Shown: positions 54,079 through 63,537, counted from the first letter of the stretch. The stretch is DNA of 64,000 nt from CBDATG01 sp965200145 (GCA_965200145.1 CBDATG010000002.1:744001-808000), one strand, 5' to 3'. The notes: generated by a model not told the origin, from the letters alone. Translations and numbers: made by a program.

Positions 54079-54531
54079 TCACCGCTGACGCAACGCCACG
54101 CGCCCGACAATATGCCGGGAAGTCACGGGGCCAAACACACGGCTATCCGTAGAGAACAGCCGATTATCTCCCAACACGACATACTGCCCTGCCTGTAGCT
54201 GCCATTGATGGTCAACAGTGTCCGGCGAAGAAACCACGTCGTCCAGTTTCGAGCTGTTGATCGTGAGAGCGCCGCGAATCAGCTCGACGCGCTCACCGGG
54301 CAGTCCGACAACACGCTTGACCTCCCAAAACCCTTCACGCTTTGGATGCTCCATCAAGACAACATCAAACCGGCGTGGAACCGCCCTCCTGTACGCCCGC
54401 CTATCGACGCGCACCCAAGCGCCGTCCGACAAGGATGGCACCATAGAGACACCCCGGACCTTGACCCACTTGCTACATAGCAACCCCAGAACGTTGTCCC
54501 AGATACTCGCTAGCATGTCATATATTCTCAT
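54079..54531 (-). CDS. sodX: Nickel-SOD maturation signal peptidase (SodX-like)
   Basis: A 150-residue S26-family peptidase. The catalytic Ser is in RGVSMVPSLSDG and the Lys in WEVKRVVGLPGE; GDNRLFSTDSR is the conserved downstream box. It matches the small peptidase that cuts the leader from nickel superoxide dismutase, and it lies divergent to that gene, which strongly supports the role. The start at 54531 is chosen because a longer frame to 54741 overlaps the sodN coding region. A membrane segment near the N-terminus anchors it. Confidence 0.85.
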   Translation of the reverse strand: MRIYDMLASIWDNVLGLLCSKWVKVRGVSMVPSLSDGAWVRVDRRAYRRAVPRRFDVVLMEHPKREGFWEVKRVVGLPGERVELIRGALTINSSKLDDVVSSPDTVDHQWQLQAGQYVVLGDNRLFSTDSRVFGPVTSRHIVGRVALRQR

Positions 54532-54670
54532 TCCGGCATTGTCGCGCCAACGACGCAGTAGGATTGCGTTAAGGTTTATACAAACGCGGTTACGCGTGAA
54601 AGTTCCCGTAGGCGCGACTTCTCGATGATGTCGACCGCCACACACGGTTAACGCCACAGGAGAAACCACA

Positions 54671-55099
54671 ATGCTCAACGTACTGACTCGAACCTTGGAT
54701 CGCCTGGCGCCGATCGGCACAGCGCACGCACACTGCGACATCCCTTGCGGTATTTACAACCCACAAGACGCCGTCCAGGCAGCGCAGACTTGCATCCGAA
54801 TGACAGAGCTGCTGTCCGAGATGGGCGAGCCGAACGGGCTGGCAGAACACAACTCATTCGCGCGCTACGTTGCCGCCAAGGAAGAGCACGCAACCAAGGC
54901 GAAGGACGACATCCTAGTCATCTGGACAGACTACTTCAAGCCCGAGCACCTGACCAACTACCCCGACCTGCACGAAAAGGTCTGGAACGCCTGCAAGCTA
55001 GGTAGCCAGGTCAAGCAGACCGTAGACATGGACGCGGCCAATGCCTTCAAAGCAGCACTAGAAGAGATAGGCGAAATCTTCTGGGCCACGAAGGCGTAG
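54671..55099 (+). CDS. sodN: Nickel-containing superoxide dismutase
   Basis: A 142-residue Ni-SOD that removes superoxide in the cytoplasm. The first 20 residues form a short leader; cleavage before His21 would expose HCDIPCGIY, the nickel hook with His1, Cys2 and Cys6 of the mature enzyme. The helical bundle follows (SFARYVAAKEEHATKAKDD, YFKPEHLTNYPDLHEKVW). An AGGAG site lies 8-9 bases before the ATG. It is divergent from sodX with a 139-base shared promoter region that has AT-rich TTTATA and short inverted repeats. Confidence 0.95.
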   Translation: MLNVLTRTLDRLAPIGTAHAHCDIPCGIYNPQDAVQAAQTCIRMTELLSEMGEPNGLAEHNSFARYVAAKEEHATKAKDDILVIWTDYFKPEHLTNYPDLHEKVWNACKLGSQVKQTVDMDAANAFKAALEEIGEIFWATKA

Positions 55100-55135
55100 T
55101 TGGAAGTCGTTATCGAGTTCAATCGCTCTCTACAC

Positions 55136-55158
55136 GTTGGATTTCGAACGAATCCAAC
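55136..55158 (+). terminator. Stem-loop after sodN
   Basis: GTTGGATT (55136-55143) pairs exactly with AATCCAAC (55151-55158) around a 7-base loop, 37 bases after the sodN stop. The bases after the stem (TTCCT) form only a weak T tract. Confidence 0.5.
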
Positions 55159-55330
55159 TTCCTCGATCGCTCACACATAGTCGCGTTGTTGCGCTCGGCA
55201 GTCTTGCCATTGCCAGCGCGTCCTGGTTGGTCTCGTTATGACATATTTGTTCTTGTGACAAAGGTTGCCGACTGACACTCGAATTCTGATGTGAATAAGC
55301 GGTAACTGATCGCAATCAGGACGAATCGCA

Positions 55331-56608
55331 ATGGTAACCACCCTCGCCGAAAGCCCCGAAGCCGTAACCGGCTCGGGGTACGAATACGACTTTTTCATCA
55401 GTCACGCCAGCGAGGACAAGGACTCTTTCGTCCGACCCCTTGCTAAAGCGTTGGAAGATAGAGGCGCCCGCGTCTGGTACGACGAGTTCACACTCAACGT
55501 CGGAGACAGCATCCACGAGGCCGTCAGCAGGGGCTTGAGAGCATCTCGGGCAGGAATCGTGGTCTTATCACACGATTTCTTCGCGAAGCGGTGGCCAAGA
55601 CACGAGCTTGACGGACTCATAGCGCTTGCCAACAGGAGGCCTGGCAACAGCATCTTGCCGATCTGGCACGGTGTAACTGCACTCCAAGTCAGTGGATTCA
55701 GCCCAGGACTCGCAGGCATTTTCGCACTATCCACCAATGAGCTCAGCTTAGACGAGATCGTAGAGAGGCTTCTAGATAGATCAAGCACGCACTTGCGAAC
55801 GTCAAACGGACCAGCTCAAGCAACCATCGGAAATCTCATTGTCGACCTCGATCGACTAGCTGCCCAGTCATTTGAAGTCTGGAAAGGTCTGATCAACGGT
55901 GCGCCTACCGCTTCGCCGGCTCGGCTTCCTCACGGTAGCTACGAAATGACGTTCGCATTAATCCCTGTACCGAATCCAGTCAACTTGAAGGCTGTCAAGG
56001 AACGCATCAACGAAGCTGGAAGTAAGTTACGGACTGCCTGGATACCTTTCAGGGTTTCGACGGAACCCGAGTGGCAACCTTACGCGTCAGGGGATTTCGT
56101 GGAAGCGTGGCTAGGACGCGAGGTGATTAATTCCAATCAGTATCTGCCACCGCAACCGCAATATTCTGAATTTTGGCGGGCCTCCAAAGACGGCATGCTC
56201 TACTTGATCAATGGTTACATCGAGGATGAATGTGACGCGACCGCTGGACGCGAGATTCACGTCGAAGAACCGATCCTCCGTATCACCGAAGGCCTGTTGT
56301 TCGCACGGAGGTATGCTAGATCGTTCGACGGGGTTGAAACGCTTGGAGTCCGACTACACTTCACTGGACTAAGGGGAAGGAATTTAACAAGCTCACTTGG
56401 TAACCACTCAGTTAGAAAAACAACACCGTCCCGTACGGACGAAGTGCTAAGTCAGGCTCTTGTGCGATGCTCCGAGATCGACGAATCGCTCACAGACCTC
56501 GTCGCAACCATCCTCGCCAATCTCTATGATCAGTTCGGGTTCTTTGAACTCGAACCACAGTTCGTTCAGAGTGTCCTCCCAGGTTGCTATGTGCCGAGGT
56601 CGAACTGA
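55331..56608 (+). CDS. TIR-domain protein with unrecognised C-terminal domain
   Basis: A 425-residue protein. Residues ~17-147 are a TIR domain: YDFFISHASEDK, VWYDEFTLNVGDS, and WPRHELDGL with the putative NADase catalytic Glu at 92. This fits the TIR group that cuts NAD or makes signalling nucleotides in antiviral defence. The remaining ~270 residues are unlike domains I know; they have strand-rich segments (SYEMTFALIPVP, DGMLYLINGYIED, VRLHFTGLRG) and a likely helical end. It lies after sodN and is convergent with a hypothetical gene. It could be a defence gene; no partner effector genes are seen. Confidence 0.8.
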   Translation: MVTTLAESPEAVTGSGYEYDFFISHASEDKDSFVRPLAKALEDRGARVWYDEFTLNVGDSIHEAVSRGLRASRAGIVVLSHDFFAKRWPRHELDGLIALANRRPGNSILPIWHGVTALQVSGFSPGLAGIFALSTNELSLDEIVERLLDRSSTHLRTSNGPAQATIGNLIVDLDRLAAQSFEVWKGLINGAPTASPARLPHGSYEMTFALIPVPNPVNLKAVKERINEAGSKLRTAWIPFRVSTEPEWQPYASGDFVEAWLGREVINSNQYLPPQPQYSEFWRASKDGMLYLINGYIEDECDATAGREIHVEEPILRITEGLLFARRYARSFDGVETLGVRLHFTGLRGRNLTSSLGNHSVRKTTPSRTDEVLSQALVRCSEIDESLTDLVATILANLYDQFGFFELEPQFVQSVLPGCYVPRSN

Positions 56609-56673
56609 GAATCCGAAGCCGCATTCTCGACCTCGTGAACGCTCCACAATCCCAAAGAACGTCAATCGCAGCT

Positions 56674-57081
56674 TCAAGAGCCGCGACGGTTGCTTGGCCG
56701 GCTCTTGATTAATGTCATCTCTAGTTCGCAAGCAACGACACATGCTGCGTCCCATAGTTTTAAGTCCCTCGAAGACGACCACTCGTCCCGCCGACGCGAC
56801 CTCTCCAACTCCTCGTCCATGAACAAGCGAAGCCCTTCGATCAACGCGTACGCGTCTTGGCGCAATAGAAACACCGTACGATCGCGTACACGGTCATCCT
56901 TTAGTTTCATGCACTCCAACAACTCAACATACCAGGGACGACCAGGCATCATGGCGTTACGAATTCTTTCGCGTTTTTCTTTAGTAACAGCTGTGTGTTT
57001 GGTCGCGAGCCAAACGGCAAGGCAACGCCGTCTGTATGTCGGCCGTAACCAGACGTCACCAAACCCGTCGACTTCGTACAC
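56674..57081 (-). CDS. Hypothetical charged protein
   Basis: A 135-residue protein rich in Arg, Lys, Glu and Asp with likely long helices (FMDEELERSRRRDEWSS, ACVVACELEMTLIKS). No family is recognised. It is convergent with the TIR gene. The opposite strand carries a longer frame over the same region (56690-57460) which also crosses the cupin gene; the minus frame is preferred because its residue composition is protein-like. No strong ribosome site is seen. Confidence 0.5.
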   Translation of the reverse strand: MYEVDGFGDVWLRPTYRRRCLAVWLATKHTAVTKEKRERIRNAMMPGRPWYVELLECMKLKDDRVRDRTVFLLRQDAYALIEGLRLFMDEELERSRRRDEWSSSRDLKLWDAACVVACELEMTLIKSRPSNRRGS

Positions 57082-57139
57082 GTCGAAGCTCCTCCCGTCC
57101 GCGACTGGGCTATCTTACGTTTTGCTGGTTACTGTTCAA

Positions 57140-57544
57140 CTACTCCCCGCCGCCAAAGAACCCTATCCCGTCGTCCGCAAGATACTCCTCGCGAATCGGA
57201 GACCATATGTCCAGCGCCACGCATCCATCCTGTGTCGCCTCGACTCGGTGCGGCATCTCTCCGGGGATCACGTAGTGGTCGCCGGCCGTCAACAGCACTG
57301 GCGGGTCATCGCCCAGTTGGAACCATGCTGCGCCCGACAACACCCGCCCACATTGCTCATGCGGATGCGTGTGCCGCGGCACGACGGCACCCGGATCAAT
57401 GTCAATAAGCCCCATCATGATGCGCTCGCCCCAGATGAGGCGAGCCGTAACGCCAGGTAACAGCTCGCGACGCGGTACAGCAGTGGAATCGAAATAGCCA
57501 GCCGCGCCATCGCTAGGACGCGTCTTGTCATATGCGTTCGTCAT
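57140..57544 (-). CDS. Cupin-domain protein
   Basis: A 134-residue single-cupin protein. The metal-binding motif 1 is PRHTHPHEQCGRVLSG and motif 2 is GDHYVIPGEMPHRV. Metal-dependent isomerase, dioxygenase or binding roles are all possible. It lies just after the TPP enzyme on the same strand (58 bases) and is likely co-transcribed with it. Confidence 0.85.
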   Translation of the reverse strand: MTNAYDKTRPSDGAAGYFDSTAVPRRELLPGVTARLIWGERIMMGLIDIDPGAVVPRHTHPHEQCGRVLSGAAWFQLGDDPPVLLTAGDHYVIPGEMPHRVEATQDGCVALDIWSPIREEYLADDGIGFFGGGE

Positions 57545-57602
57545 GGGTTCTCACTCCTCGATATCGTGGATTTAGACGACAGAAAACCTGCTTGCACTAG
57601 TC

Positions 57603-59291
57603 TCAACCGTGCGCGCCTAACTTCCTGTTGATCGCCTCAGTCGCCACCGGACTGATGACCTGATCAACCTCAATGTTGACGAGCGCCGGGCCATCGTGGT
57701 CAAACGCGCGCCGCAGCGCAGGTTCCAGCTCATCCGCCCGACGCACGTGCTCACCATGTGCCCCCAATCCTCGCGCCACCAGGTCGTAGCGCACACCGTC
57801 CGCGAGATCGGTCCACACATCGCGCCCATAGATACCCTTCTGTATCTGCCAGTCAATGCCCCATATCCCGTTGTTTCCCAAGATGATCTTGACAGGCAAC
57901 CGATGCCGCACCATCGTGTCAACCTCCATGCCGTTGAATCCGAACGAACCGTCGCCCACGGCTACAACGCACTGCGTGCCCGGTAGCGCGACCTGCGCGC
58001 CCAACGCGTACGCTACTCCGACCCCGATCATGCCGAAGGACGAGACGTTGTGAAACCTGAACGGTCGCTCACGCGGTATCGATGCACGCAGGAAATGGCA
58101 ATAATCGCCGCCATCGAACGTGATGTGACCATCAGGTTCCAAGAACCGCTGCAACTCATCCGACACGAACATCGGATGAATTGGATCAGACTCATCGGCA
58201 AGCTCATCCAATGAAGCGGTCCACGCGGACTTCGCCGACTTCAAACGCTCGCGCCACGCAATGTCTGAGTCCCACGCGTAATCCCCTGCCCGTTCCAGCA
58301 TCTGCTCAACCGTGTCACCGACGTCTCCCAAGACACCGACCGCAATGCTACGGGCGCGGCCAATCTCCGCGGGCGATGGATCAACGACCACGAACCTGAC
58401 ATCATCCGCGAAGGGAGGGGAACCTCCGTAAGCCAGTGTGTAGTCCAAACGCTTACCCAGCATCACTACAACATCTGACTCTCGTACAAGTTGCGCCGCA
58501 GGATTCAGCGGAAGGTATCCCAATCCAATACTGTATTCATGGGAATCAGGAATCAATGCACGCGCAGAATCCTCGGATACGAACGGAATCCCCGTCGCCT
58601 CAACCAACGCCCGAACAGTGTCGGGATCCGCGGTCGCGCCGGCAGAAGACCCTGCCATGAACAGCGGACGACGCGCTGACGACATGATTTCCAGCGCAGC
58701 TGTGACCGAGTCCTCGGTAGCGCGAACACGTGTCGGACTACCGTATTCGCTTGGCGCGTACCGTTCGTACTCCGCGATATCAACCTCTGACGATTGAAAA
58801 TCGTGCGGGATCGTCAAGTGCACCGGACCTTGCCGCCCTGACAACGCCGTCCGAAACGCCAACGCCACATACTCTGGTATCCGTTCCGGCGACGGCACCT
58901 GCCAAGCACCCTTAGTCACGGGTGCAGCAATGCCAACCTGATCGAACTCCTGCATCGCGCCACGACCCAGGTTGGGGGAATCTGCGCTTCCAGCGATGTT
59001 GATCACCGGTGCCTCCGAATGCAAGGCATTCGCAAGTCCGCTAACAGCATTCGCATGCCCCGGTGTCGTGGACAGCGCCACTGAACCGCGCCTGAGTATG
59101 CGAGCATACGAGTCTGCTGCATGAACCGCCGCAGACTCGTGCCGCGTGTCGATCATTCGAAACGGATGATCAACCATCACATCAAGCATGTGCAATATGT
59201 GGTCGCCAGCAATACCAAAGAGCGTGTCCACGCCCTCGGCCTGCAACGACGCCACCAAGAGGTCACTTCCCGTGACCGTCTTACTCGTCAT
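57603..59291 (-). CDS. Thiamine-diphosphate-dependent enzyme (acetolactate synthase-like)
   Basis: A 562-residue enzyme with the PYR, central and PP domains of the acetohydroxyacid-synthase/benzoylformate-decarboxylase family. The cofactor Glu is in DTRHESAAVHAAD and the magnesium/TPP motif is VGDGSFGFNGMEVDTM. Substrate is unknown; oxalyl-CoA or glyoxylate-type and acetolactate-type activities all remain possible. The ATG at 59291 has AAGGAG 11 bases upstream; a GTG at 59303 overlaps the PrpD stop. It follows prpD and precedes the cupin. Confidence 0.85.
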   Translation of the reverse strand: MTSKTVTGSDLLVASLQAEGVDTLFGIAGDHILHMLDVMVDHPFRMIDTRHESAAVHAADSYARILRRGSVALSTTPGHANAVSGLANALHSEAPVINIAGSADSPNLGRGAMQEFDQVGIAAPVTKGAWQVPSPERIPEYVALAFRTALSGRQGPVHLTIPHDFQSSEVDIAEYERYAPSEYGSPTRVRATEDSVTAALEIMSSARRPLFMAGSSAGATADPDTVRALVEATGIPFVSEDSARALIPDSHEYSIGLGYLPLNPAAQLVRESDVVVMLGKRLDYTLAYGGSPPFADDVRFVVVDPSPAEIGRARSIAVGVLGDVGDTVEQMLERAGDYAWDSDIAWRERLKSAKSAWTASLDELADESDPIHPMFVSDELQRFLEPDGHITFDGGDYCHFLRASIPRERPFRFHNVSSFGMIGVGVAYALGAQVALPGTQCVVAVGDGSFGFNGMEVDTMVRHRLPVKIILGNNGIWGIDWQIQKGIYGRDVWTDLADGVRYDLVARGLGAHGEHVRRADELEPALRRAFDHDGPALVNIEVDQVISPVATEAINRKLGAHG

Positions 59292-59299
59292 ATCAGATG

Positions 59300-60730
59300 T
59301 CACTCCTTCGCATCGTCGAGTTGCAACAGGTCCATGAACTCGTCCGCACGCAGGCAGAGCAACCGCTCGGGCTCGGCGAACGCATCCAGCACCGTTGACG
59401 CATATTCACTATCTCCGTAGGCGTAACGCACGTTGGACTCGAACTTGCGCTCTAACCATGGCAACGCCTCAGAACGTCGCCTGCGATGCCCCAACGGATA
59501 CCTCACCGTCACCGCGTCCGTTGAGGTCCCATCTTCGAACACTACCTGCACACAGTTGGCGATTGAGCGGCTCTCCGGATTCAGATAGTCACGCGTATAT
59601 TCTGGATTCTCCGACACCACCATGACCGATCGCAGTCCATCTATGCGCGGATCGTCGGCAACGCCATCTTCGTAATCCTCCGACTTAACATCTCCCTTCA
59701 GTAAAGCGATCGCCGTCATGTACTGGATGCAGTGGTCCCTATCGGCCTCGTTGTGCAACGGACCCGGTTTGTCGATGATCCGCATCGCAGCCTCTTGAGT
59801 CTCGATCCTCACCTCGCGCACATCTGTCAACCGGCGAACTACATCAGGGTGCAACTCAATCGCTGCCTCGATCGCAGTCTGTCCATGAAACTCCGCCGGG
59901 TAACGCACCTTGAACAAGACATTCTCCATCACATAGCACCCCAAGTCGCCGCTCAGCCTCACATCCTTACCCTCAAACCAGACTTCTTGGAAACCCCATC
60001 GCGGCGCAGTCAGAGCCTGTCGGCAACCATCGACTCCCGATTTAGCCATCGCCGCCAGCTTCACTGCACGCTCTACAGCGTCTCCCGCCGCCCAAGACTT
60101 ACGGGAACCCGTCGTCGAACCATGGCGATATGTTCGCAGGGTCGAGTCCAGCCATGCGTGAGAAACTGCCGAAGACACCACGCGCTCATCTCGCCCTGAA
60201 AGCATCGCCGCGACCACCGCCACTGAAGCAACCTTGACTAGCAATACATGGTCGATGCCGACGCGATTAAACGCATTCTCCAGCGCTAGCACACCCTGTA
60301 TCTCATACGCCTTGATCATCCAATCCAAGACTTCGGACACCGTGGCTACGCCGCCGTTACTGCGGTTGATGGACATCTGGTCCGCCGCTGCCAGTATTGG
60401 TCCGATATTGTCGGACGGATGCCCCCACTCCTTCGCAAGCCAAGTGTCGTTGAAGTCCAACCATCGAATCGCCGTTGTGGCCGCCGCCGCCGCTTGAGCC
60501 AAGGGCATCCGTTGCCGCAATCCTGGGACCCGCACGCCTCGCGACTCGCCTTCAAATTCACTCCAAACCTCCATCACCGCCCTGCACTCTTCGACAGAAT
60601 TCGCCCGCAGCGCACAACCAACCGAATCCATCAGACACAGCCACGCGTTCGATCGCGCCTCGTCGCTAAATTTCACCCGGTCCGCACAGGCGTACTCCGC
60701 GATCTTGGCGATAACGTCATCGTATGGCAC
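59300..60730 (-). CDS. MmgE/PrpD family protein (2-methylcitrate dehydratase-like)
   Basis: A 476-residue member of the MmgE/PrpD family, which dehydrates 2-methylcitrate in propionate breakdown and includes related enzymes. The family features LMDSVGCALRA, LDFNDTWLAKEWGHPSDNIGPILAAAD and the C-terminal ELHPDVV-type regions are seen. Its stop overlaps the start region of the TPP gene. The prpC- and prpB-like genes at 62413 and 63534 on the same strand support a methylcitrate role, although an APC permease read the other way separates them. Confidence 0.85.
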   Translation of the reverse strand: MPYDDVIAKIAEYACADRVKFSDEARSNAWLCLMDSVGCALRANSVEECRAVMEVWSEFEGESRGVRVPGLRQRMPLAQAAAAATTAIRWLDFNDTWLAKEWGHPSDNIGPILAAADQMSINRSNGGVATVSEVLDWMIKAYEIQGVLALENAFNRVGIDHVLLVKVASVAVVAAMLSGRDERVVSSAVSHAWLDSTLRTYRHGSTTGSRKSWAAGDAVERAVKLAAMAKSGVDGCRQALTAPRWGFQEVWFEGKDVRLSGDLGCYVMENVLFKVRYPAEFHGQTAIEAAIELHPDVVRRLTDVREVRIETQEAAMRIIDKPGPLHNEADRDHCIQYMTAIALLKGDVKSEDYEDGVADDPRIDGLRSVMVVSENPEYTRDYLNPESRSIANCVQVVFEDGTSTDAVTVRYPLGHRRRRSEALPWLERKFESNVRYAYGDSEYASTVLDAFAEPERLLCLRADEFMDLLQLDDAKE

Positions 60731-60868
60731 TAGGTCAATCTCAATCTAGGCGGTCGGCTACACATTCGCAAACGAAGAGTCTATACACGTTCCGAATGCC
60801 CCCTGATTTAACCTAACTATCGGGAACGCCTAGCGGCAAGCACGCGAACAGGGGAGTCACAGTCCAAC

Positions 60869-62350
60869 ATGAGAGACCAACAGACTAGCGGCACCGCGTC
60901 CGTCGAATATCAGCCCGTCGGCGAGGGTTACTTCGCCAGGCGCGGGCTCAGGCGATACGCAGGCTTCTGGTCCCTGTGCGCACTCGGCGTCGGTGCGGTG
61001 ATTTCCGGCGACTTCTTCGGATGGAACTTCGGACTCGCCGAAGGCGGCTTCGGTGGCCTGGCGATAGCGACAATCATCGTCGCTGCAATGTACGTCGGCA
61101 TCACTTACTCAATCTCCGAGATGGCGACAATGATGCCGTACGCTGGCGGACCGTACGCCTTCGTGCGATCAGCCCTGGGGCCTTGGTGGGGATACTTCAC
61201 CGGATTAGCCGTGGGTGTCGAGTTCGTGCTGGGACCAGCAGTCATCGTCGTCGGTATCGGAGGTTATGTCGGCGCAATCATCAACTCTGCATTCGGACTA
61301 GACGTGGCCGTGCCGATCTGGTGGCTCGTGTTCTTTGCCATCTTCATCGGCATCAACATCGTCGGAGTCGAAGCCACGTTCAAAGCCACGATGGTGACCA
61401 CTATCATCGCGCTCGCAACGCTCTGCGTCTTTTGGATCGGCGCAATCCCCAATTTCAGCTGGGACCTCGCGCTCAACATCGAACCAGAAGGCGGCAATTC
61501 ACGCTTCCTCCCGTTCGGATGGTTCGGAATCGCGCAGGCATTACCGTTCGCAATATGGTTTTATCTGGCCATTGAGCAAGTGCCCTTCGCCGCCGAAGAG
61601 TCGCGCAACCCCCAACGAGACATGCCCAAGGCAATAATGTGGGCAATGCTCGCACTCATCGTGGCATCATTACTGACGCTAACACTCAACTCAGGCATCG
61701 GACCGGGCGCGGTTGCCGTCGGCGAATCCGAAGAGCCGCTGATTCTCGCATTCGAAGCGATTTTCGGCGAAGGCATCGGATCGGCTTTGCTCTCACTGGT
61801 CGCGCTGGCAGGATTGGTCGCAAGCTTCCACGCCATCATCTACGCATACAGCCGCAACCTTTACTCCCTTTCAAGGTCGGGATACTTCCCAAAGTGGCTA
61901 TCCGTCACCCACCGCGACCGCCAGACCCCACACAGGGCACTCCTAGCAGGCGCAGTTGTCGGTTTCGCTGTCGCACTGCTTATCGAATACACCCCCAATC
62001 TCTTTGGGGAAAATGTCCCAGTCGGCGCAGTACTACTGAACATGGCAGTATTCGGAGCCGTGATCACGTACTTCATGCAGATGCTCGCATTCGTAGTACT
62101 CAGAAGCAGAATGCCGAAATCGGAGCGCCCGTACGTCAGCCCCGTGGGTATCGGCGGCGCAGTCGTCGCCGGTGCCATAGCCATCTTCACCCTCGGATTC
62201 ATGTTCCTGAACCCCGACTACAGACTCGGGCTGTACTGTTGCGCGGCATGGATCATCATCGGCATCGTCTACTTCGCGGTACGCTCGCGCAAGCAACTGG
62301 TGCGCTCCCCAGAGGAAGAGTTCGCACTCAAGCTGTCGGAACGCGCTTGA
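60869..62350 (+). CDS. APC-superfamily amino acid/amine permease
   Basis: A 493-residue membrane transporter with 12 segments. The unwound first segment SLCALGVGAVISGDFFGWNFGLAEGG and the later RNPQRDMPKAIMWA, SRNLYSLSRSGYFPKWLSV match the APC family (ethanolamine and amino-acid importers of the eat/AAT branch). It stands between prpD and prpC, read in the opposite direction. The gap before it has short inverted repeats around 60789-60829 but no gene. Confidence 0.88.
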   Translation: MRDQQTSGTASVEYQPVGEGYFARRGLRRYAGFWSLCALGVGAVISGDFFGWNFGLAEGGFGGLAIATIIVAAMYVGITYSISEMATMMPYAGGPYAFVRSALGPWWGYFTGLAVGVEFVLGPAVIVVGIGGYVGAIINSAFGLDVAVPIWWLVFFAIFIGINIVGVEATFKATMVTTIIALATLCVFWIGAIPNFSWDLALNIEPEGGNSRFLPFGWFGIAQALPFAIWFYLAIEQVPFAAEESRNPQRDMPKAIMWAMLALIVASLLTLTLNSGIGPGAVAVGESEEPLILAFEAIFGEGIGSALLSLVALAGLVASFHAIIYAYSRNLYSLSRSGYFPKWLSVTHRDRQTPHRALLAGAVVGFAVALLIEYTPNLFGENVPVGAVLLNMAVFGAVITYFMQMLAFVVLRSRMPKSERPYVSPVGIGGAVVAGAIAIFTLGFMFLNPDYRLGLYCCAAWIIIGIVYFAVRSRKQLVRSPEEEFALKLSERA

Positions 62351-62380
62351 AGTAGCGAGCTGCCGGGCATCGATAAACCC

Positions 62381-62414
62381 GACCTCGTGCTAATCGATGC
62401 AGACTGGCGAGGTC
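62381..62414. terminator. Possible bidirectional stem at a convergent gene end
   Basis: GACCTCG (62381-62387) pairs exactly with CGAGGTC (62408-62414) across a 20-base loop, between the permease stop and the citrate synthase stop. It has no clear T run. Confidence 0.35.
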
Positions 62415-63537
62415 AGTCGCGTTCCGCCAACGGAACGTACGGCCTGGCGGATGGCCCGTCGTAGTCGGCATTCGGACGAATCAACGTGTTGTCTCCGCGT
62501 TGTTCGATCACATGCGCTATCCAACCTGCCGTCCTACTCACCGCGAACAGCGGGGTAAACATGCATGTCGGAACCCCAGCGTAGTGATACGCGAGCGACG
62601 CGTAAAAGTCCAAGTTGGGAAACAATCCCTTTTCGTCCATCATCACCCGTTCAATCCGCGCAGCAATGTCGAATAGATCGCTACCACCGCGCTCTGAGCA
62701 AAGGCGGCGTGCCAGCTCCTTGACGATCTCAGACCGGGGATCGCCGTTCTTGTAAACCCTGTGCCCGAAACCCATCACCAGTCTGCGCGCCTTCAGCATC
62801 TGCTTAATCGATTTCTCCGCGTCCAATGGACTGTCAAAGCTGCCAATCAGCTCCATCGCCGCTTCGTTCGCACCGCCATGCAACGGACCGCGCAACGCGC
62901 CTATACCTGCCACTACTGAGGAATATGCATCGGCCAATGTGCTGGCAACCACCCGCGCCGCGAACGTTGACGCGTTGTACTCATGCTCTGCGTACAGCAC
63001 TAGGATCGTGTCCAGCGCATCTCTTGAATTCGGACCCGACTCGCTCCCGGTGAGCATATGCAGATAGTTCCCGGCCAACGTGTGCTCCGCCGCAACCGTC
63101 GATATCGCAACACGGCGATTCGCGTACCTATACCAGTAGCACAACATCGACAACATCGCCGCCATGAGCCTGTCTGCTACATACGCCGCCGACCGGCCTT
63201 TCGCATCTTCCGGCTCCAGCACACCGATCAACGACGCACCAGTACGAATAACGTCCATGGGATGAGACGACATCGGCATGGCGCGCAATGCTTCCAATAC
63301 CGGAGGCGGCAGCTCCGACATGTTCCGCAAGCGTGAACGATACGCCGCTAGCTCTCCCGCATTCGGCAATTTCCCGTAAATGAGAAGATACGCGACCTCT
63401 TCAAAGCTCGCAGAAGCCGCCAAGTCTTGGATGCTGTAACCACGGTATGTGAGACCAGCACCAGCTTTGCCGACAGTAGAAATCGATGTGGTGCCGACGG
63501 TTACTCCTGCCAGGCCAGGGACGAACGCAGCTGTCAT
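62413..63537 (-). CDS. prpC: Citrate synthase family protein, likely 2-methylcitrate synthase
   Basis: A 374-residue citrate synthase of the short (type II/PrpC) size. It shows GLTYRGYSIQDLA, AEHTLAGNYL (with His), LRGPLHGGANEAAM (catalytic His) and MGFGHRVYKNGDPR (catalytic His and Arg), the C-terminal PTCMFTPLFAVSRTAGWIAH, and ends at RPYVPLAERD. The PrpB-like gene just upstream overlaps it by 4 bases on the same strand, which favours methylcitrate over citrate synthase; the two cannot be told apart from the active site alone. Confidence 0.88.
   Translation of the reverse strand: MTAAFVPGLAGVTVGTTSISTVGKAGAGLTYRGYSIQDLAASASFEEVAYLLIYGKLPNAGELAAYRSRLRNMSELPPPVLEALRAMPMSSHPMDVIRTGASLIGVLEPEDAKGRSAAYVADRLMAAMLSMLCYWYRYANRRVAISTVAAEHTLAGNYLHMLTGSESGPNSRDALDTILVLYAEHEYNASTFAARVVASTLADAYSSVVAGIGALRGPLHGGANEAAMELIGSFDSPLDAEKSIKQMLKARRLVMGFGHRVYKNGDPRSEIVKELARRLCSERGGSDLFDIAARIERVMMDEKGLFPNLDFYASLAYHYAGVPTCMFTPLFAVSRTAGWIAHVIEQRGDNTLIRPNADYDGPSARPYVPLAERD

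Noticed and set aside
54561..54600. Short inverted repeats in the sodN/sodX gap as a nickel operator
   Set aside because: GCGTT...AACGC and CGCG...CGCG arms are short and do not match the known Nur pattern, so I did not list a site.
56690..57460. 256-residue plus-strand frame opposite the hypothetical and cupin genes
   Set aside because: It lies antisense to the cupin, which has clear family motifs, and its own sequence is low in complexity (Ser/Arg-rich) with no domain or ribosome site.
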